A stretch of 64,000 bases of DNA from Brachionus koreanus. Lineage: Eukaryota > Rotifera > Eurotatoria > Ploima > Brachionidae. The stretch lies in the NCBI GenBank assembly GCA_016987375.1, contig PJRA01000216.1, forward strand, positions 1,544,131-1,608,130. The letters are read 5' to 3'. A program made the translations under genes and the position numbers. This document shows positions 22,324-34,008 of this stretch, one piece after another; position 1 is the first letter of the stretch, and every line of letters begins with the position of its first letter. Under the pieces are notes generated by a model. That model searched no databases and was not told where the DNA came from. It saw only the letters and a list, made by a program, of their open reading frames with translations.

Positions 22324-23241
22324 ATGTACAACGGAATAGGTTTAACTACAGCAAGGGGAACAGGTACAAATGGTTACGTTCAACGAAATCTGAGTTTTGT
22401 GCGAAAAGTTAAAGAAAAAGTTGAGTATAAACCAGACGAGGAAAAGAAAAAGCTTGATGAATACGCTAATCGACGAGGCAATGCTGAACTATTGTTGCAT
22501 GAGCGAAAAAGAAAAATAGAACTAAAATGTGCTGAACTACAGGACGAACTTGAAGAAAAAGGATATTCAGAAGAAGAAATTCAGACTAGGATTGATCAAT
22601 ATCGAAAAAAATTACAAGAAAAAGAGTTCAAAAAAGATGAATCCAAAGCTGAATTTGAGTTTGATGAATTCGGTCGACCAGTTGCTGCCGATACTCATAA
22701 GATAGCTGAAGCAAATGAGCTCAAAAATAGAAAATTAAGAGAAGCATTTGGTTTAGGAGAATTTGATCCGGCAAAAATAGCTGAAGAACAAAAAAAGAAT
22801 AGAGAAGAAAACGAAAAGAAAATTAAAAATGATGAATGGCTTGATCCCGACGCAATCGATGATGATTTTGATGAAGAATATGATCTTCATATACAAAAAA
22901 GAAAGCTAGCTAGTCAAGTAGCTGTTGTAAATAAATCAGAAAAAGAGACCGTTCCAGAAAAGGAGCCTGTTCCTGTTCAAATTGAACAAAAAAAAACTGA
23001 GAAAAAAATTGAGAAACAAAAAAGAAAAAGTCGATCTTCTAGTTCATCATCTTCATCGAATTCCTCATCATCGTCTTCTTCATCGTCATCGTCCAGTACA
23101 TCATCTTCTTCCTCGTCATCTTCAGAATCAAGCGATTCAGAAGACGAAAGAGATAAAAAAAGAAAAATTAAACAAAAAGAAGATGATAGAAAACGTCCGA
23201 AGAAAGACGAACCTAGAAAACATGGGAAAAAAGCTAAATAA
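22324..23241 (+). CDS. SRRM2/Cwf21-type splicing factor, copy 2 (canonical)
   Basis: Intronless, 305 aa. The N-terminus reads MYNGIGLTTARGTGTNGYVQ, close to human SRRM2 ([20 protein letters not shown]), so this copy looks like the better-preserved ancestor. A cwf21 domain follows at about 58-100, then charged coiled stretches, a Ser tract at about 238-270 (Thr at one position where copy 1 has Ser) and a basic tail ending KHGKKAK. It has the size of yeast/fungal Cwf21 plus a short RS-like tail, not a giant SRRM2. It shares a roughly 820 bp near-identical tract with the gene at 14524. Role: a structural component of the active spliceosome near PRP8, inferred from the family. Confidence 0.9.
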   Translation: MYNGIGLTTARGTGTNGYVQRNLSFVRKVKEKVEYKPDEEKKKLDEYANRRGNAELLLHERKRKIELKCAELQDELEEKGYSEEEIQTRIDQYRKKLQEKEFKKDESKAEFEFDEFGRPVAADTHKIAEANELKNRKLREAFGLGEFDPAKIAEEQKKNREENEKKIKNDEWLDPDAIDDDFDEEYDLHIQKRKLASQVAVVNKSEKETVPEKEPVPVQIEQKKTEKKIEKQKRKSRSSSSSSSSNSSSSSSSSSSSSTSSSSSSSSESSDSEDERDKKRKIKQKEDDRKRPKKDEPRKHGKKAK

Positions 23242-24096
23242 AATATGATTTTAATAATTTTCAAAGTTATGAATTAAATTTTTTTTTCAAATTACAGAAT
23301 AATTTTCAAGATATATGTATAAAAACAACATATAAAATAAATAGTAAAAATATATACATAATTCTTTATAAATAAAAAATTCAAAAACTTTGATTATTAA
23401 ATATTTTCTTCTTGTTATCAAAAATTATTTATTTTGATTAGTTATTTTGAAATTTAATAAAAGAATTTTAACTCGATTGTCAATTTTTAATTACCAAAAT
23501 TTATCCTATAAATTTGAGGATAGATTAGAACAGTTAAATTTTTTTAAATTATCTTGCTTTTGTTAAATTTAGGTTGAACTGATTCTGACGAAAAAAAAAG
23601 CAATATTAAAATATGAATTATTGTTTTTTTTTCAGATAAAAAAATTTTACAAATTTTAGCATCTATTAAATATGATCACAAGACTTATGAATTTGCTTTT
23701 TCCGATCTTGATAACTATATACCTTACATTTGGTTAATAAAATTTAATATTTTTTACAGCCTTATTTTTTTTCAAAAAATATTTTGAATATAATCACAAA
23801 TAAACTGTTTTAAAATTAGACTTAGATTTTTGATCTAATTTTCAAATTTTAAACTTTTTAAATAAGTAAATACAAACATTTAATTAGTGTAAAATTGAAA
23901 AAAAAAGACGAGCTTTTATGTCGCACACAAAAATTTGAATAAATAATTTCAATAATTTTTCTATATTTAAGATAAATTAAGTTTTTTAAAACTAAACGAT
24001 TATTTTATGCCTTTATAACCAAAATTAAAGCTATAAAAATCAAATTAAATTTTGTTTTTATTGAATTTCAAAGTTAACAAAGGAGTGCAATATTTT
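23242..24096. other. Intergenic, nothing recognised
   Basis: 850 bp of AT-rich spacer before the TMEM144 cluster, containing poly-A and poly-T runs only. Confidence 0.6.
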
Positions 24097-25177
24097 ATGG
24101 ACGCTTTGGAAGCCAATTCAACTTCTTTGCCAGCCTATTCGGGCTTTTTGTTTTTATTAGGCTCAGCCGTTTTTTATGGAAGCAATTATCTTCCAGTAAA
24201 ACATTATGAGACAGGTGATGGTATGTTTTTTCAATTAATATTGTGTATAGCCATATGGAATGTAGGTTTTGTGGTAAATTGTATTAGAAATTTTCCTCAA
24301 TTTTATCCACTACCACTCCTTGGCGGATTCTTATGGGCAGTAAGCTAACACAAAATTTTTCAAAATTTGCTTTTCTAAAGGGTCAGTTTTTTTACAGACA
24401 GGTAATATAAACACGGTTCCAATAATTCGCACAATCGGCATTGGTATGGGCTTACTAATATGGGGATCGCTGAGTTTGATTACTGGTTGGGCAACTGCTA
24501 GATTTGGCTGGTTCGGACTAGACGCTAATGTACCATCTAACTTTACTTTGAATTACATAGGTATTGTACTTGCTTTGATTTCAGCCATTTTTTATATATT
24601 TGTGAAATCCGAAACTAGAACAGCTCAGGTTGATTCAGTCGAATCGACTAATTCTACTCAGGTCTTGATAGAACCTGACGAAAATCAATTGGATTTTTTT
24701 GACAGACTTAATCCAGTTAAGAAAAGAATAATAGGTATTAGTTTGGCAATTACATCCGGTATACTTTATGGTCAGTGCAATACGCCTGTTTTGTATACTA
24801 CACAAATAAACGAATCTAAAAATTATCTAGACTATATGTTTTCTTATTATACAGGAATATTACTAGGATCATTAGGATATTTTGTGCTTTATTCGGCTTT
24901 AAAAAAAAACAAGCCAATAGTTTATCCACAAATAATTTTGCCAGGTCTTGTATCCGGTTGGATGTGGGGTGTTGCCAATGTGTGCTATTTTTTAGCAACA
25001 AATGCTCTGAATCAAGCCATATCTTTTCCAATTTCAAATTGTGGTCCACCAATTGTTGCCAATTTTTGGGGAATTGTTCTTTACAAGGAAATTAAAGGAA
25101 AACGCAATTTGCTAATATTGGGCGCTGGATTTTCAGTTGCTATAACTGCATCTGTATTAATTGGCTTGTCTACATGA
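24097..25177 (+). CDS. TMEM144-family membrane transporter-like protein, copy A
   Basis: Exons 24097..24339 and 24398..25177 (58 bp intron) give 340 aa; human TMEM144 has 345. It is a multi-pass DMT-superfamily protein related to sugar transporters; its substrate is unknown. About ten hydrophobic segments. Family blocks: GSNYLPVKHYETGDGMFFQL near the N-terminus, GNINTVPIIRTIGIGMG, LNYIGIVLAL, TGILLGSLGYFV, SGWMWGVANVCYFLATNALNQAISFPI and VLYKEIKGKRN. A hydrophilic loop sits mid-protein. An upstream in-frame TTG region is ignored; the start is the first ATG, before SLPAYSGFLF. This copy lacks the intron found before GWMWG in copies B and C, so an intron was lost here or gained in them. Confidence 0.92.
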
Positions 25178-25417
25178 ATAAAAAAATTAAATGAACTCTT
25201 TTTATCAATCATTTTAGTCTTATAAATTAATAAAATTTTTTAAGTTTTTTTTTTGTTACACAAATTATATTTTTTTAAATATTCAACTTATTACAAAATC
25301 CATGTCCCATGATTAGATATTTAGAATTTATCAAAAAATAAAATTGGTTTTTATTTAAATTCAAATTAAAAAAGATAAATAGATTTTAATTTATGAAATT
25401 TAAATAAATTATTTTTT

Positions 25418-26654
25418 ATGATTGGTTATCTAGACATAATGTATAATGTTACTACTACATATGAAGCGTCTATTTCAACCGAAGGAATTGTAAATTTTAT
25501 CTGTTTATTTACAGCCAGTGTTTTCTTTGGCGGAAACTATCTACCAGTAAAACACTATGAAACTGGCGATGGATATTTTTTTCAATTAGTTGTTTGTATT
25601 GGTATATGGTTGAGTAGCTTGGCTATAAATTGGTACAAAAATAACCCAACATTTTATTTTCTTCCAGTTATAGGCGGATTCATTTGGTCTTCAGGAAATG
25701 TTAACTCAGTGCCAATTATAAAATGTCTAGGAATTGGATTTGGTTCGCTTTTTTGGAACATTATCGGTCTTTTGGCAGGATGGGGAAATGCTAGATTTGG
25801 ATGGTAAATCTGCCAAATCTTGTTTTCTTTTAACTTAAATACTTTTAGGTTCGGTGTAAAACCTGAGATACCATCGAATATTTCTGTTAATTATATTGGA
25901 GTGGCCCTTTGTGTGGCAAGCATAATTTTATTCTTGTTTGTGGATGTAGAAATGGGTATTGAAGAAAGTCATGAAAGAGAACCTCTTATTAATCAAACTA
26001 GTCAAAACATTCAAGCTAGAAATCTTGAAATTTCAAAAACAACAGACATTTTTGATCGCATGAGCATTAAGGTCAAGCGAATTGTTGGAACTGTCCTATC
26101 GATATTTACAGGAGCAATGTTTGGTCTAAGTCTTACGCCCATTCTTTACTTGGTAGATAACTATCCTGATGCATCTTCTGATTACAATATGTACGCTTTT
26201 TCGTATTCAACCGGAATCCTCTTGGGCTCTTTGATCTATTTTGTAATCTATTGTATCATTAAAAAGAATAGACCAGATGTTTATCCAGAATCTATTTTAC
26301 CAGCCTTGCTAGTCGGTAAGTGAAAAAATTGAAATAATTTTAAAAGTTTATTTTTATTTTATTTTATTTTGAAAAATAAAAACTTAAGGATTAATTTGGC
26401 AAGTAATTAAAAGTAATATTTTATTAAAAGAATCTTAGTTTTTATTTTAGATAGCTAACACTTGTTTTTTTGTTGCCACAAGCAGTTTAGATCAAGAGAT
26501 TACTTTTCCTGTTGTAAATTGTGGCCCGTGTGCCGTCGCTTTTATTATCGGACTGTTGTACAAAGAAATAAAAGGGAGGAAAAATTTTATTCTAATATTT
26601 ATCGGAATAATGCTTACAGTTGCTGGATCCATTTTATGCAGTTTTTCAAAATAA
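25418..26654 (+). CDS. TMEM144-family protein, copy B, with a 14-nt microexon
   Basis: Exons 25418..25803, 25849..26315, 26389..26402 and 26451..26654 give 356 aa. The third exon is inferred. Conserved GWMWGIAN is absent from simple splicing, but the 14 bases GATTAATTTGGCAA lie between an AG acceptor and a GT donor, fit both phases and supply GLIWQIAN. Without them the frame or the transmembrane block breaks. Other family blocks are intact: NYLPVKHYETGDGYFFQL, GNVNSVPIIK, VNYIGVALCV, TGILLGSLIYFVIYC and LYKEIKGRKN. W-x-W is degraded to L-x-W, so this copy is drifting. It begins 241 bp after copy A. Confidence 0.85.
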
Positions 26655-27517
26655 AAAATCAAGCTGATTCTGTTTAAAAATTTATATTTTTACTATTTGA
26701 ATTATTTTTTTTCCGATCTCAAAATAGCTTTCAAATAAACATTTTGAAATTTAAGTTGATTTGATTTTTTTGAAGAAATATTTTTCATAAAATTTATCTC
26801 AACATATTTTTTAGAGGATATTTTCGAACTAATATATTAATTATTTATCATTCAATTAATTTATAATAGAAAAAAAAATTCTATCAAAAACTATTCTATG
26901 TTAACTATTATCATTATAAACTAAAATTTTATTCCTAAAATTAAAAATTAACTTTTTAAAATACTCGTTATTTTGTTGTCTTTAATTTGCTTTCATACGA
27001 ATTAAAAATTCGAAAGGAATTAAATAATAGGAGCATCAAATATTTTGTTTTTGATAGATGAGGTGAATTGAAATTTTTAGAAAACTTAAAAATCATCAAG
27101 CCTTTTTTTAAAAAAAAACTGTCCTTTTATTTAGACGAAAAACAAGTAAGTTTAGAATTTATTTTTAGCTAGTGTCAGATTGTTTCAAATTGTTGATAAA
27201 AATAACAATTTTAAATTAACTAACTTATTTTTGTTTATATTTAAAAATAGATATCTGGTTTTATTACGAATTTAAATTTTTTTTCCTGAATAAAATTTAA
27301 AAAAATAAATATTATGTTTATTTGGTCATTTGATGGGTGATCTATTTTAACAAGACTTTTAACTATTATCAACCGCGTGATTTAAAAGATTTTCAAAAAT
27401 CGTCTAAAATTGTTAAGATTTATCAAGCATCAAGAAAAAGATTTTCAAACAATCTAACCTAAAATTTTATCTTTTAATTTGTTTTTTTTTTAATTTTAAA
27501 TTTTCAAAGTTATTTAG
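26655..27517. other. Intergenic, nothing recognised
   Basis: 860 bp of AT-rich spacer between TMEM144 copies B and C. Confidence 0.6.
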
Positions 27518-28717
27518 ATGGATAATAATATAACAACTGTTATCACTACTTTATTAAGTACAACGCAATCACCAGAGTCCGTGTCTGGTTATGTTGGATT
27601 TTTATGCTTGACCATTTCAGTTTTATTTTTTGGGTCTAATTACCTTCCAGTAAAACAATTCCAAACTGGAGATGGGATGTTTTTTCAACTTATTCTCACA
27701 CTTGCTATTTGGACAGTTGGTTTTGTGGTTCATGCAATTCGTGGATTCCCAAAATTCTATGCTTTGCCCATGCTTGGCGGGTTCTTGTGGGTAATTTAAT
27801 TAAAGCTGAAAATATTGTATTTCTAGATTAATTTAAACTAGTCAACTGGAAATTTAAACACAGTACCAATAATTAAAATGATCGGAATAGGTATGGGCAC
27901 TCTTTTTTGGAATACAATTCTTCTTATTGTCGGCTGGGCTGTGGCTAGGTTCGGTCTTTTAGGAGTCAAACCAGAAGTTCCATCAAATGAAATTTTGAAT
28001 TATGTTGGTGTTATTTTTGCATTGATAAGTGGAATTTTTTACTTATTTGTTGAAACAGAGTCATCAGTTCCTGAAGAGCGTCAGCATTTAATAAATGCAC
28101 CTATTGCTGAAATAACAACTGAGACCGAAATTTCAGGTGTCTTGACCAATGTTGATGACGATATTCGGTCAGAAACTTTCTTCGACAAATTGAATACAAG
28201 CTCAAAAAGACTGCTTGGTATTTCAATGGCAATATTTTCCGGATTTCTTTATGGTTTTACTTTCACTCCTGCTTTGTATGTTCAAGACAACTATGAAAAT
28301 GCAAGTCAGAATGGCCTCGATTACGTTTTCTCTCTGTACACAGGAATTTTTATGTCCTCAATTGTTTATTTTACAATTTATTGCATCATTAAAAAAAATA
28401 AGCCCATGGTTTTTCCCAAAGTCATACTCCCAGCATTAATATCAGGTAAATTTTAATTAAGAAAAGATAAAAGTTTGAATTTAAAAATTTACTCAGGTTG
28501 GATGTGGGGAATAGCTAACAGCAGTTTTTTTCTTGCAAGCAACTCATTGACTCAGGCGATAACATTTCCAATAGTTTCAAGTGGTCCATCAGCAATATCT
28601 GCTCTATGGGGAATTTTTCTTTTCAAAGAAATAAGAGGTAGACAAAATTTTATGATATTAGCGTGTGGTTTTACGTTCGCTGTGATTGGATCAGTGCTTT
28701 GTGGCATATCAAAATAA
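27518..28717 (+). CDS. TMEM144-family membrane transporter-like protein, copy C
   Basis: Exons 27518..27790, 27842..28445 and 28497..28717 (51 bp introns) give 365 aa. Family blocks: GSNYLPVKQFQTGDGMFFQL (the usual KHYETGDG is KQFQTGDG here), TGNLNTVPIIK, LNYVGVIFALI, SGWMWGIANSSFFLASNSLTQAITFPI and LFKEIRGRQN. Its last intron interrupts the Gly codon of SGWMWG, the same position used by copy B and absent in copy A. Multi-pass membrane protein; substrate unknown. The cluster of three in one orientation indicates tandem duplication, and the low similarity of loops and flanks says it is old. Confidence 0.92.
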
Positions 28718-31408
28718 ATTATTTTGTAAATAATTGAAATATTAAGATTTGAATTTTTTAATCTTGAATTTTTGTTTTATATACAAATATTAATACAAAT
28801 TTAAAGTTGTTAATTTTACTTTAAACAAAAATCTAAATTAATTATACTGAGATTGGATCTCAGTTATCAAAAATTTTAAATAATTTTTTTTCAAACAAAT
28901 ATGTTTCGTTTTTTTTTTACTGAAAAAAAATCAGACCAAAATACTTTTTTCTATTTCAAAAATAAAAATAAGACAGTATAATAAATATACAAAGCTTTCA
29001 TAATTTTTATTTAATAAATGACAGCTGTGATATTTATTATAAAATCAATTTTGTCCGGAAATCCTAAAGGAAAACTTCTAACTTTTTCTATTTAAAATGT
29101 TTAGTTGACAGAAAATAAAAAATTAATTAGTTTTTTCTTTTAAAAAAATAAAGAAACTAGATTTTAAAGGAAAAAATTATAAAAGTTTTTATTTCAATAT
29201 GTAAATAACAACGGATCTAAGTTATGAATTATGATAATATTTAATTTCTTTTGGTTTTTACATAAAAAAAGGTAATGATTTTCTTGAATTAATTTTTAGA
29301 CATTATTGTAAAAAATAAAACTTAGAGCATTTATTGAATTGGCGTAAAGTAAATTTTAAGACGTAAATCTACTGGTAACTTGTGTGTACATACAAAAATT
29401 TCAAGATCATTAATACTTAGTTATGATTTATGTTTCTTAAGGTTTTCAAATTATTCTATGAATTTTGTAGATGCTTTACAAACAAACTAGTTTTTTGGGT
29501 GTATTTTATTTAGTTAACTGAATATTCAAGATTTATTCAATTTTAATTTACAAGAAAATTAAAAGACATTCTAAATTCTAGGAAAATTAATGTTTATTTT
29601 TATGGGATTTTAGTGCAAATCAAATGATTAAAATCAAAACTAAAGCTTTTTTCTTAATTCAATTCAGAGTGCATTATTTTCTATTTAAAATAATTAATTA
29701 GATAAAAATTTTATAATTTCTTTGAGCTTTATTTTGAGCAAATAACAAAAATATCCTACCTGAAAATGCATATTTAAATTATAAATACTAAAAAATGTAT
29801 GATAATGACAGGTGACACTTGTAATTTCGAATACTGAATCATTAAAAAATTTTTTTGCCATAAAATAAATTGACTGCATCTTGATGAAGATCCCAGTATT
29901 TCATTATAGCTTTATTATGGGTGTATTTTGAACAAATTGTGTTTTCTTAATAAGACTCCAAGAATTCCAGATTAAATAAATGAAGTTGACTCTGCTCATA
30001 CAGCTATGTTTTTTACAAAGTTTTAGTTAAAACTATAAAAATATAAAAAAAATTATTTCAATCACTTTGTTCTAAGAGAGAAAAAAAGAGGGATAATTAA
30101 TTCAATACCCATTTAACGTAACAGTGAACATCAATTGAGAACAAACAAGCATGGAGTGCTAATAGAATTATGATATATTGACATAAAATTAATTTGCTTG
30201 TTTAGTTCCCTCAGGCGTATTTTGGTTTCAAATATTAAATTAGTGTTTCTTTGCTGAAGCAAAAAATCCCAGGTTATTTAAGCTGAATTTATTTACCTTT
30301 GATAAATCAGGCCATTTAAATTCAGCTTTAGAATGACATCATTAAAAGGATAAAAATTTAAATAAAAATATAAATTCCTCTTAGACGTAAACATTAATTG
30401 GATTAAATAAGAAACTCAATTTTATATTTAATTTTTTTTTCTCAACTGATTAGAAGTCTAAAGCTTAAAAAAAAAACAAGTAGGAAATGAGAAAACATAG
30501 CAATGAAAATTTTCAAATAATTTTTTTTGACAATATTAGAATTTATTTTTGATATAATTTTTTTTTTAAATTTATCTTTTTTCTTTAATTAAAATTATTT
30601 AAGTTTGTTTAAAAAATCAGTAATTTTAAATTTTTTAATGAAATTAAAAAAAATTTAATAAAACACGCAAAATTTGTTAAATTAGATTGAGAGTAAACTT
30701 GACATTTTATTTCTATTTGTTTCTCACTCAGCATAAATGAAGCGTACAGACACCAAAAAAGTAAATTGTCTTTTTTGTAAAATGATGCGTAATAATTTTT
30801 TTTTCTAGAATGACATAAATTTAAAGACAAGGAAATAGCTTAATTAAGTAATTTTTAATTTAGTAAGAACTAGAATAAACTGATTCAATAAGCTAAACAT
30901 TAAACATAATTATCGTTAAAATTTAACCCAGTGAAAAAGATAGCATTTATGTTTTCTTTTACAAAAAAATTAACATCTATTTCTTCGTTGTGTGTTTTAA
31001 TCTAATAAAATTTAAAGGAAAAGAAAATTTGTTATAAAACTGATGTAAGTTCAAAAAATTTCAGAATAATGAAATCTTCATCGTCAGAATGCATTCCGCT
31101 TCTTTTGTAAGCTTTTTTTAAACTGATAATAAAAATTATCAATCATCGGCTCTTCTCAGACTGAGCTTACATTATATTATGAGTTATTGACAAGTTTTTA
31201 ACTCGACTTAAAAATGTCTCCTAGAATAACTTTTTTCGTAACTTCTTTTAACAAGTGATAAAATTATGTCTTGCTCGTGCTTTTTATATTCATAAATAGA
31301 ACCGAATTTTTCTTATCAAATTCTTCTATTTAATTTTGAAAATAAAATTCAGGAATTAAATTTTCATTAAAGTGCTAGATCTATAATGAACTGAAATTTA
31401 AAAATAAA
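28718..31408. other. Intergenic, no gene recognised
   Basis: 2.7 kb of AT-rich DNA. Two short minus-strand frames (29694-29879, 30609-30830) show no motif and codon use like noise. Confidence 0.5.
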
Positions 31409-31993
31409 ATGGGCTCAAAAAACACTAAAAACAAGCGAAATTCAATATCTGCATTAGAAGATAATTCGTTTCAAACCAAAATAAACACAGAGCTAAATGC
31501 CAAAATAGGAAAAATAATTGACGACTTGGTCAAATTGGATGACAAAATTCCGGTAGAATTGAGCATAGAGGAAAAGGAAAACTTGGCCGATTTCCCATTG
31601 GAGAACAGTGACGTTGGCCATAACAAAAATAATGAAATTTCAAGCGAAAACCATTGTGAACAAGAAGAAAAAACGGTCAATCCAATTTTAGTAAATGTGA
31701 GTAGTGAAAATTCTTTTAAACACCGTCACAGTTTTCGAGTAAAGCGACTGCAGAAAAGATCTGAATCGGAAACTAATAATTTAGATACAGAAAACGAGAT
31801 GAATTTTAAAAAGAGTAAAAGAAAAGGTGTTCGTTTTTCTGAAGATGTCATTGTTATTAATGATCAACAACGAGAGTTTTTAAAATCAAAACAAAAAAAC
31901 CTACCGCAAAAAACCGAATACATACGAATTGTTTCCCTAAACAAATTTGAAGTCGATCAAATAAAGCCAAAGAAAAATTCACAAAAAACATAG
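31409..31993 (+). CDS. Uncharacterised hydrophilic protein with PP1-docking and N-myristoylation motifs
   Basis: Single exon, 194 aa, no recognised domain and no membrane segment. Two short motifs stand out. The N-terminus MGSKNT fits the N-myristoylation rule (Gly2, small residue or Thr at 6). KGVRFSED at about residues 145-152 fits the RVxF docking motif for protein phosphatase 1 (K-x-V-x-F, with acidic residues after). The rest is charged, Ser/Asn/Lys/Glu-rich and probably disordered, with a basic tract (FRVKRLQKR) in the middle. A membrane-tethered PP1 regulator or inhibitor is a fair guess, but no family assignment can be made. The Met follows AAAATAAA, and an upstream exon cannot be excluded. 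Confidence 0.6.
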   Translation: MGSKNTKNKRNSISALEDNSFQTKINTELNAKIGKIIDDLVKLDDKIPVELSIEEKENLADFPLENSDVGHNKNNEISSENHCEQEEKTVNPILVNVSSENSFKHRHSFRVKRLQKRSESETNNLDTENEMNFKKSKRKGVRFSEDVIVINDQQREFLKSKQKNLPQKTEYIRIVSLNKFEVDQIKPKKNSQKT

Positions 31994-34008
31994 CTATTTT
32001 TTGTCAATTTTACTGTTTATTTTTAATTGATAAGATACGAATAAGTAATCAAAATGGTCTATTTTTAGTTAATCAAGAAGTTATTATTTTAAAAATTTTG
32101 TTAATATTTTTTTTAATTAATTTAAATACAATGAATGGTTTTTAAGGAAAAAATAAAAAAAATTTTATCATCAATTGTAAATATTTTGTTGTTCATAGTA
32201 ATTATTAGCTATTCATTAAAAGAGTCTTTTTTTTACTTTTTTTTCATTTTAAATTAAAAATATTTTTTCTGCTTTTTTCGCTTCTCTTACTTAAATGGCC
32301 AAAACCAGCAACTAAAATAAAATAAAATAATTTATTATCAAAAATATTCTTAAGCATAATAAATTTTGAGGAGTCTTTAAATTTAAGAAATAATTTGATT
32401 TCATTTAACTCATAAAAAATCAATATTCATAAAACAATCTCAAATATCAAAAAAAAACTTAGAAGTCTCATCATTCCGAAATATTATAAAACTAAAATTT
32501 TATTCACGAAATAGCAGTAAAATTTAAAAATTTAAGTTTATGAAAAATTTGTCCTTTGCAAGTTAATTGTCCATAGATTTCTATAAAACTGATGAACTTT
32601 TTCTTTTTTCTTTCAATTAAAAATAAATTGTTATTTATTGATTAAACTAAACTTTAAAAATGAATAACAGTTTTCATTTTGAATTTTGATTAATGTATTT
32701 TTTGAATTTAGTTGCTTGTGTAACATAACTTATCAAAAAATTTTATTCATTAATGATGCTTATTTTTGCCTCTTTTGATTAAATTCACCATAATTTCTAA
32801 AGAATCAATTTTTAATCAAAATTAATATAAATTAGTATTGATATACAAACGATTTCAAAAATTTTTTAAAATAAGATTTTTCGAAAAAGTATGTTCTATT
32901 GAAAAATGTAGAGAGAAATTTAAGTTTACAGCACGCAATTTTTTTCAATTTTTTATTCTAAAGCCTCAAGATGCATTTAAATTTAAATGCAAATTAAAAT
33001 GATGAAACATCAAGTTAATTTGTTTTTTTTTTTAATTTTAAAATTCTAAAAAATTAACTTGAATATTTTAATTTTTTTTGGAAGTAATTTTTCTCGGCTT
33101 TGACCACCTTTTTCGAATTTTTTTTACTTTGGAGTCTTTTTCTTTTGAAAAACAATAAAATTTTGAAAATTATTAAATGCTGATTAAAATTATTCACCAA
33201 AAACGCACAATATCTCAGACAATTAAGAGGACAATTTTGAAGATAATACAATATAGAGCGTCATATGAGCAGATGGGAAGTTGTTGCTATTTGAGATAGT
33301 GTGCTTAATAACAGTTGTTTATTGCTTTAAACAAATGATACAGAACAAGTTTATGAACTAGTGTTTAAAACTGAAAACTAAGTATATTAGTTTCAAACAG
33401 ATGATTATCCGGCATAACAGTGTGTTTAGACCTCTTTGTACCAAAAATTTATCCATAATTTTTTACAGAGACATCATAATCATTAGAATTATACATTTTT
33501 AGTTTTTTTTTGATCGAAATCTTTGATGTAATTAATTCGAATGTTTAAAATAGTCAATTAAATATTAAAAAGTCATGAGAAAATTATGAATTAATGTAAA
33601 TATATGGAACACAAAGGACAAAGTAAAATTTCTAAGAGAAATAAGTTAACGGTTTCATTTATGTAATTTAGCAATTTCAAATCAATCATTGACAAAGATG
33701 TTTATGGTTTGGTTGGGTATTTCTTTAATAAATTACTTGCTTCTTTTACTAAAAATTAATAATACTTCAAACGTAAATTGATTAAATTTATTTTAAACAT
33801 TATTGCATTTTTCAGAAATATGAAAAAAAATCTCGGAGTGTTACTAGCACCCAAATACAATAGAAATTTTTTGATTTTTTAAATAATTCAATAATCAATT
33901 CCTTTGCTAATTTATAATAATAAACTTGATAAGTAAATTAATTTTGAAGAAAAATGCTTGATTTTTCGAAGAAATTAAAAAACTATCATTTCATTTTTTC
34001 AGATTTTA
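31994..34008. other. Intergenic, no gene recognised
   Basis: 2 kb of AT-rich sequence between the PP1-motif gene and the 3' end of RCC1L. No exon, repeat family or RNA gene recognised. Confidence 0.5.

Noticed and set aside
26462..26677. 71-codon open frame at the end of TMEM144 copy B
   Set aside because: Out of frame with the conserved transmembrane and YKEIKG blocks encoded by the same bases.
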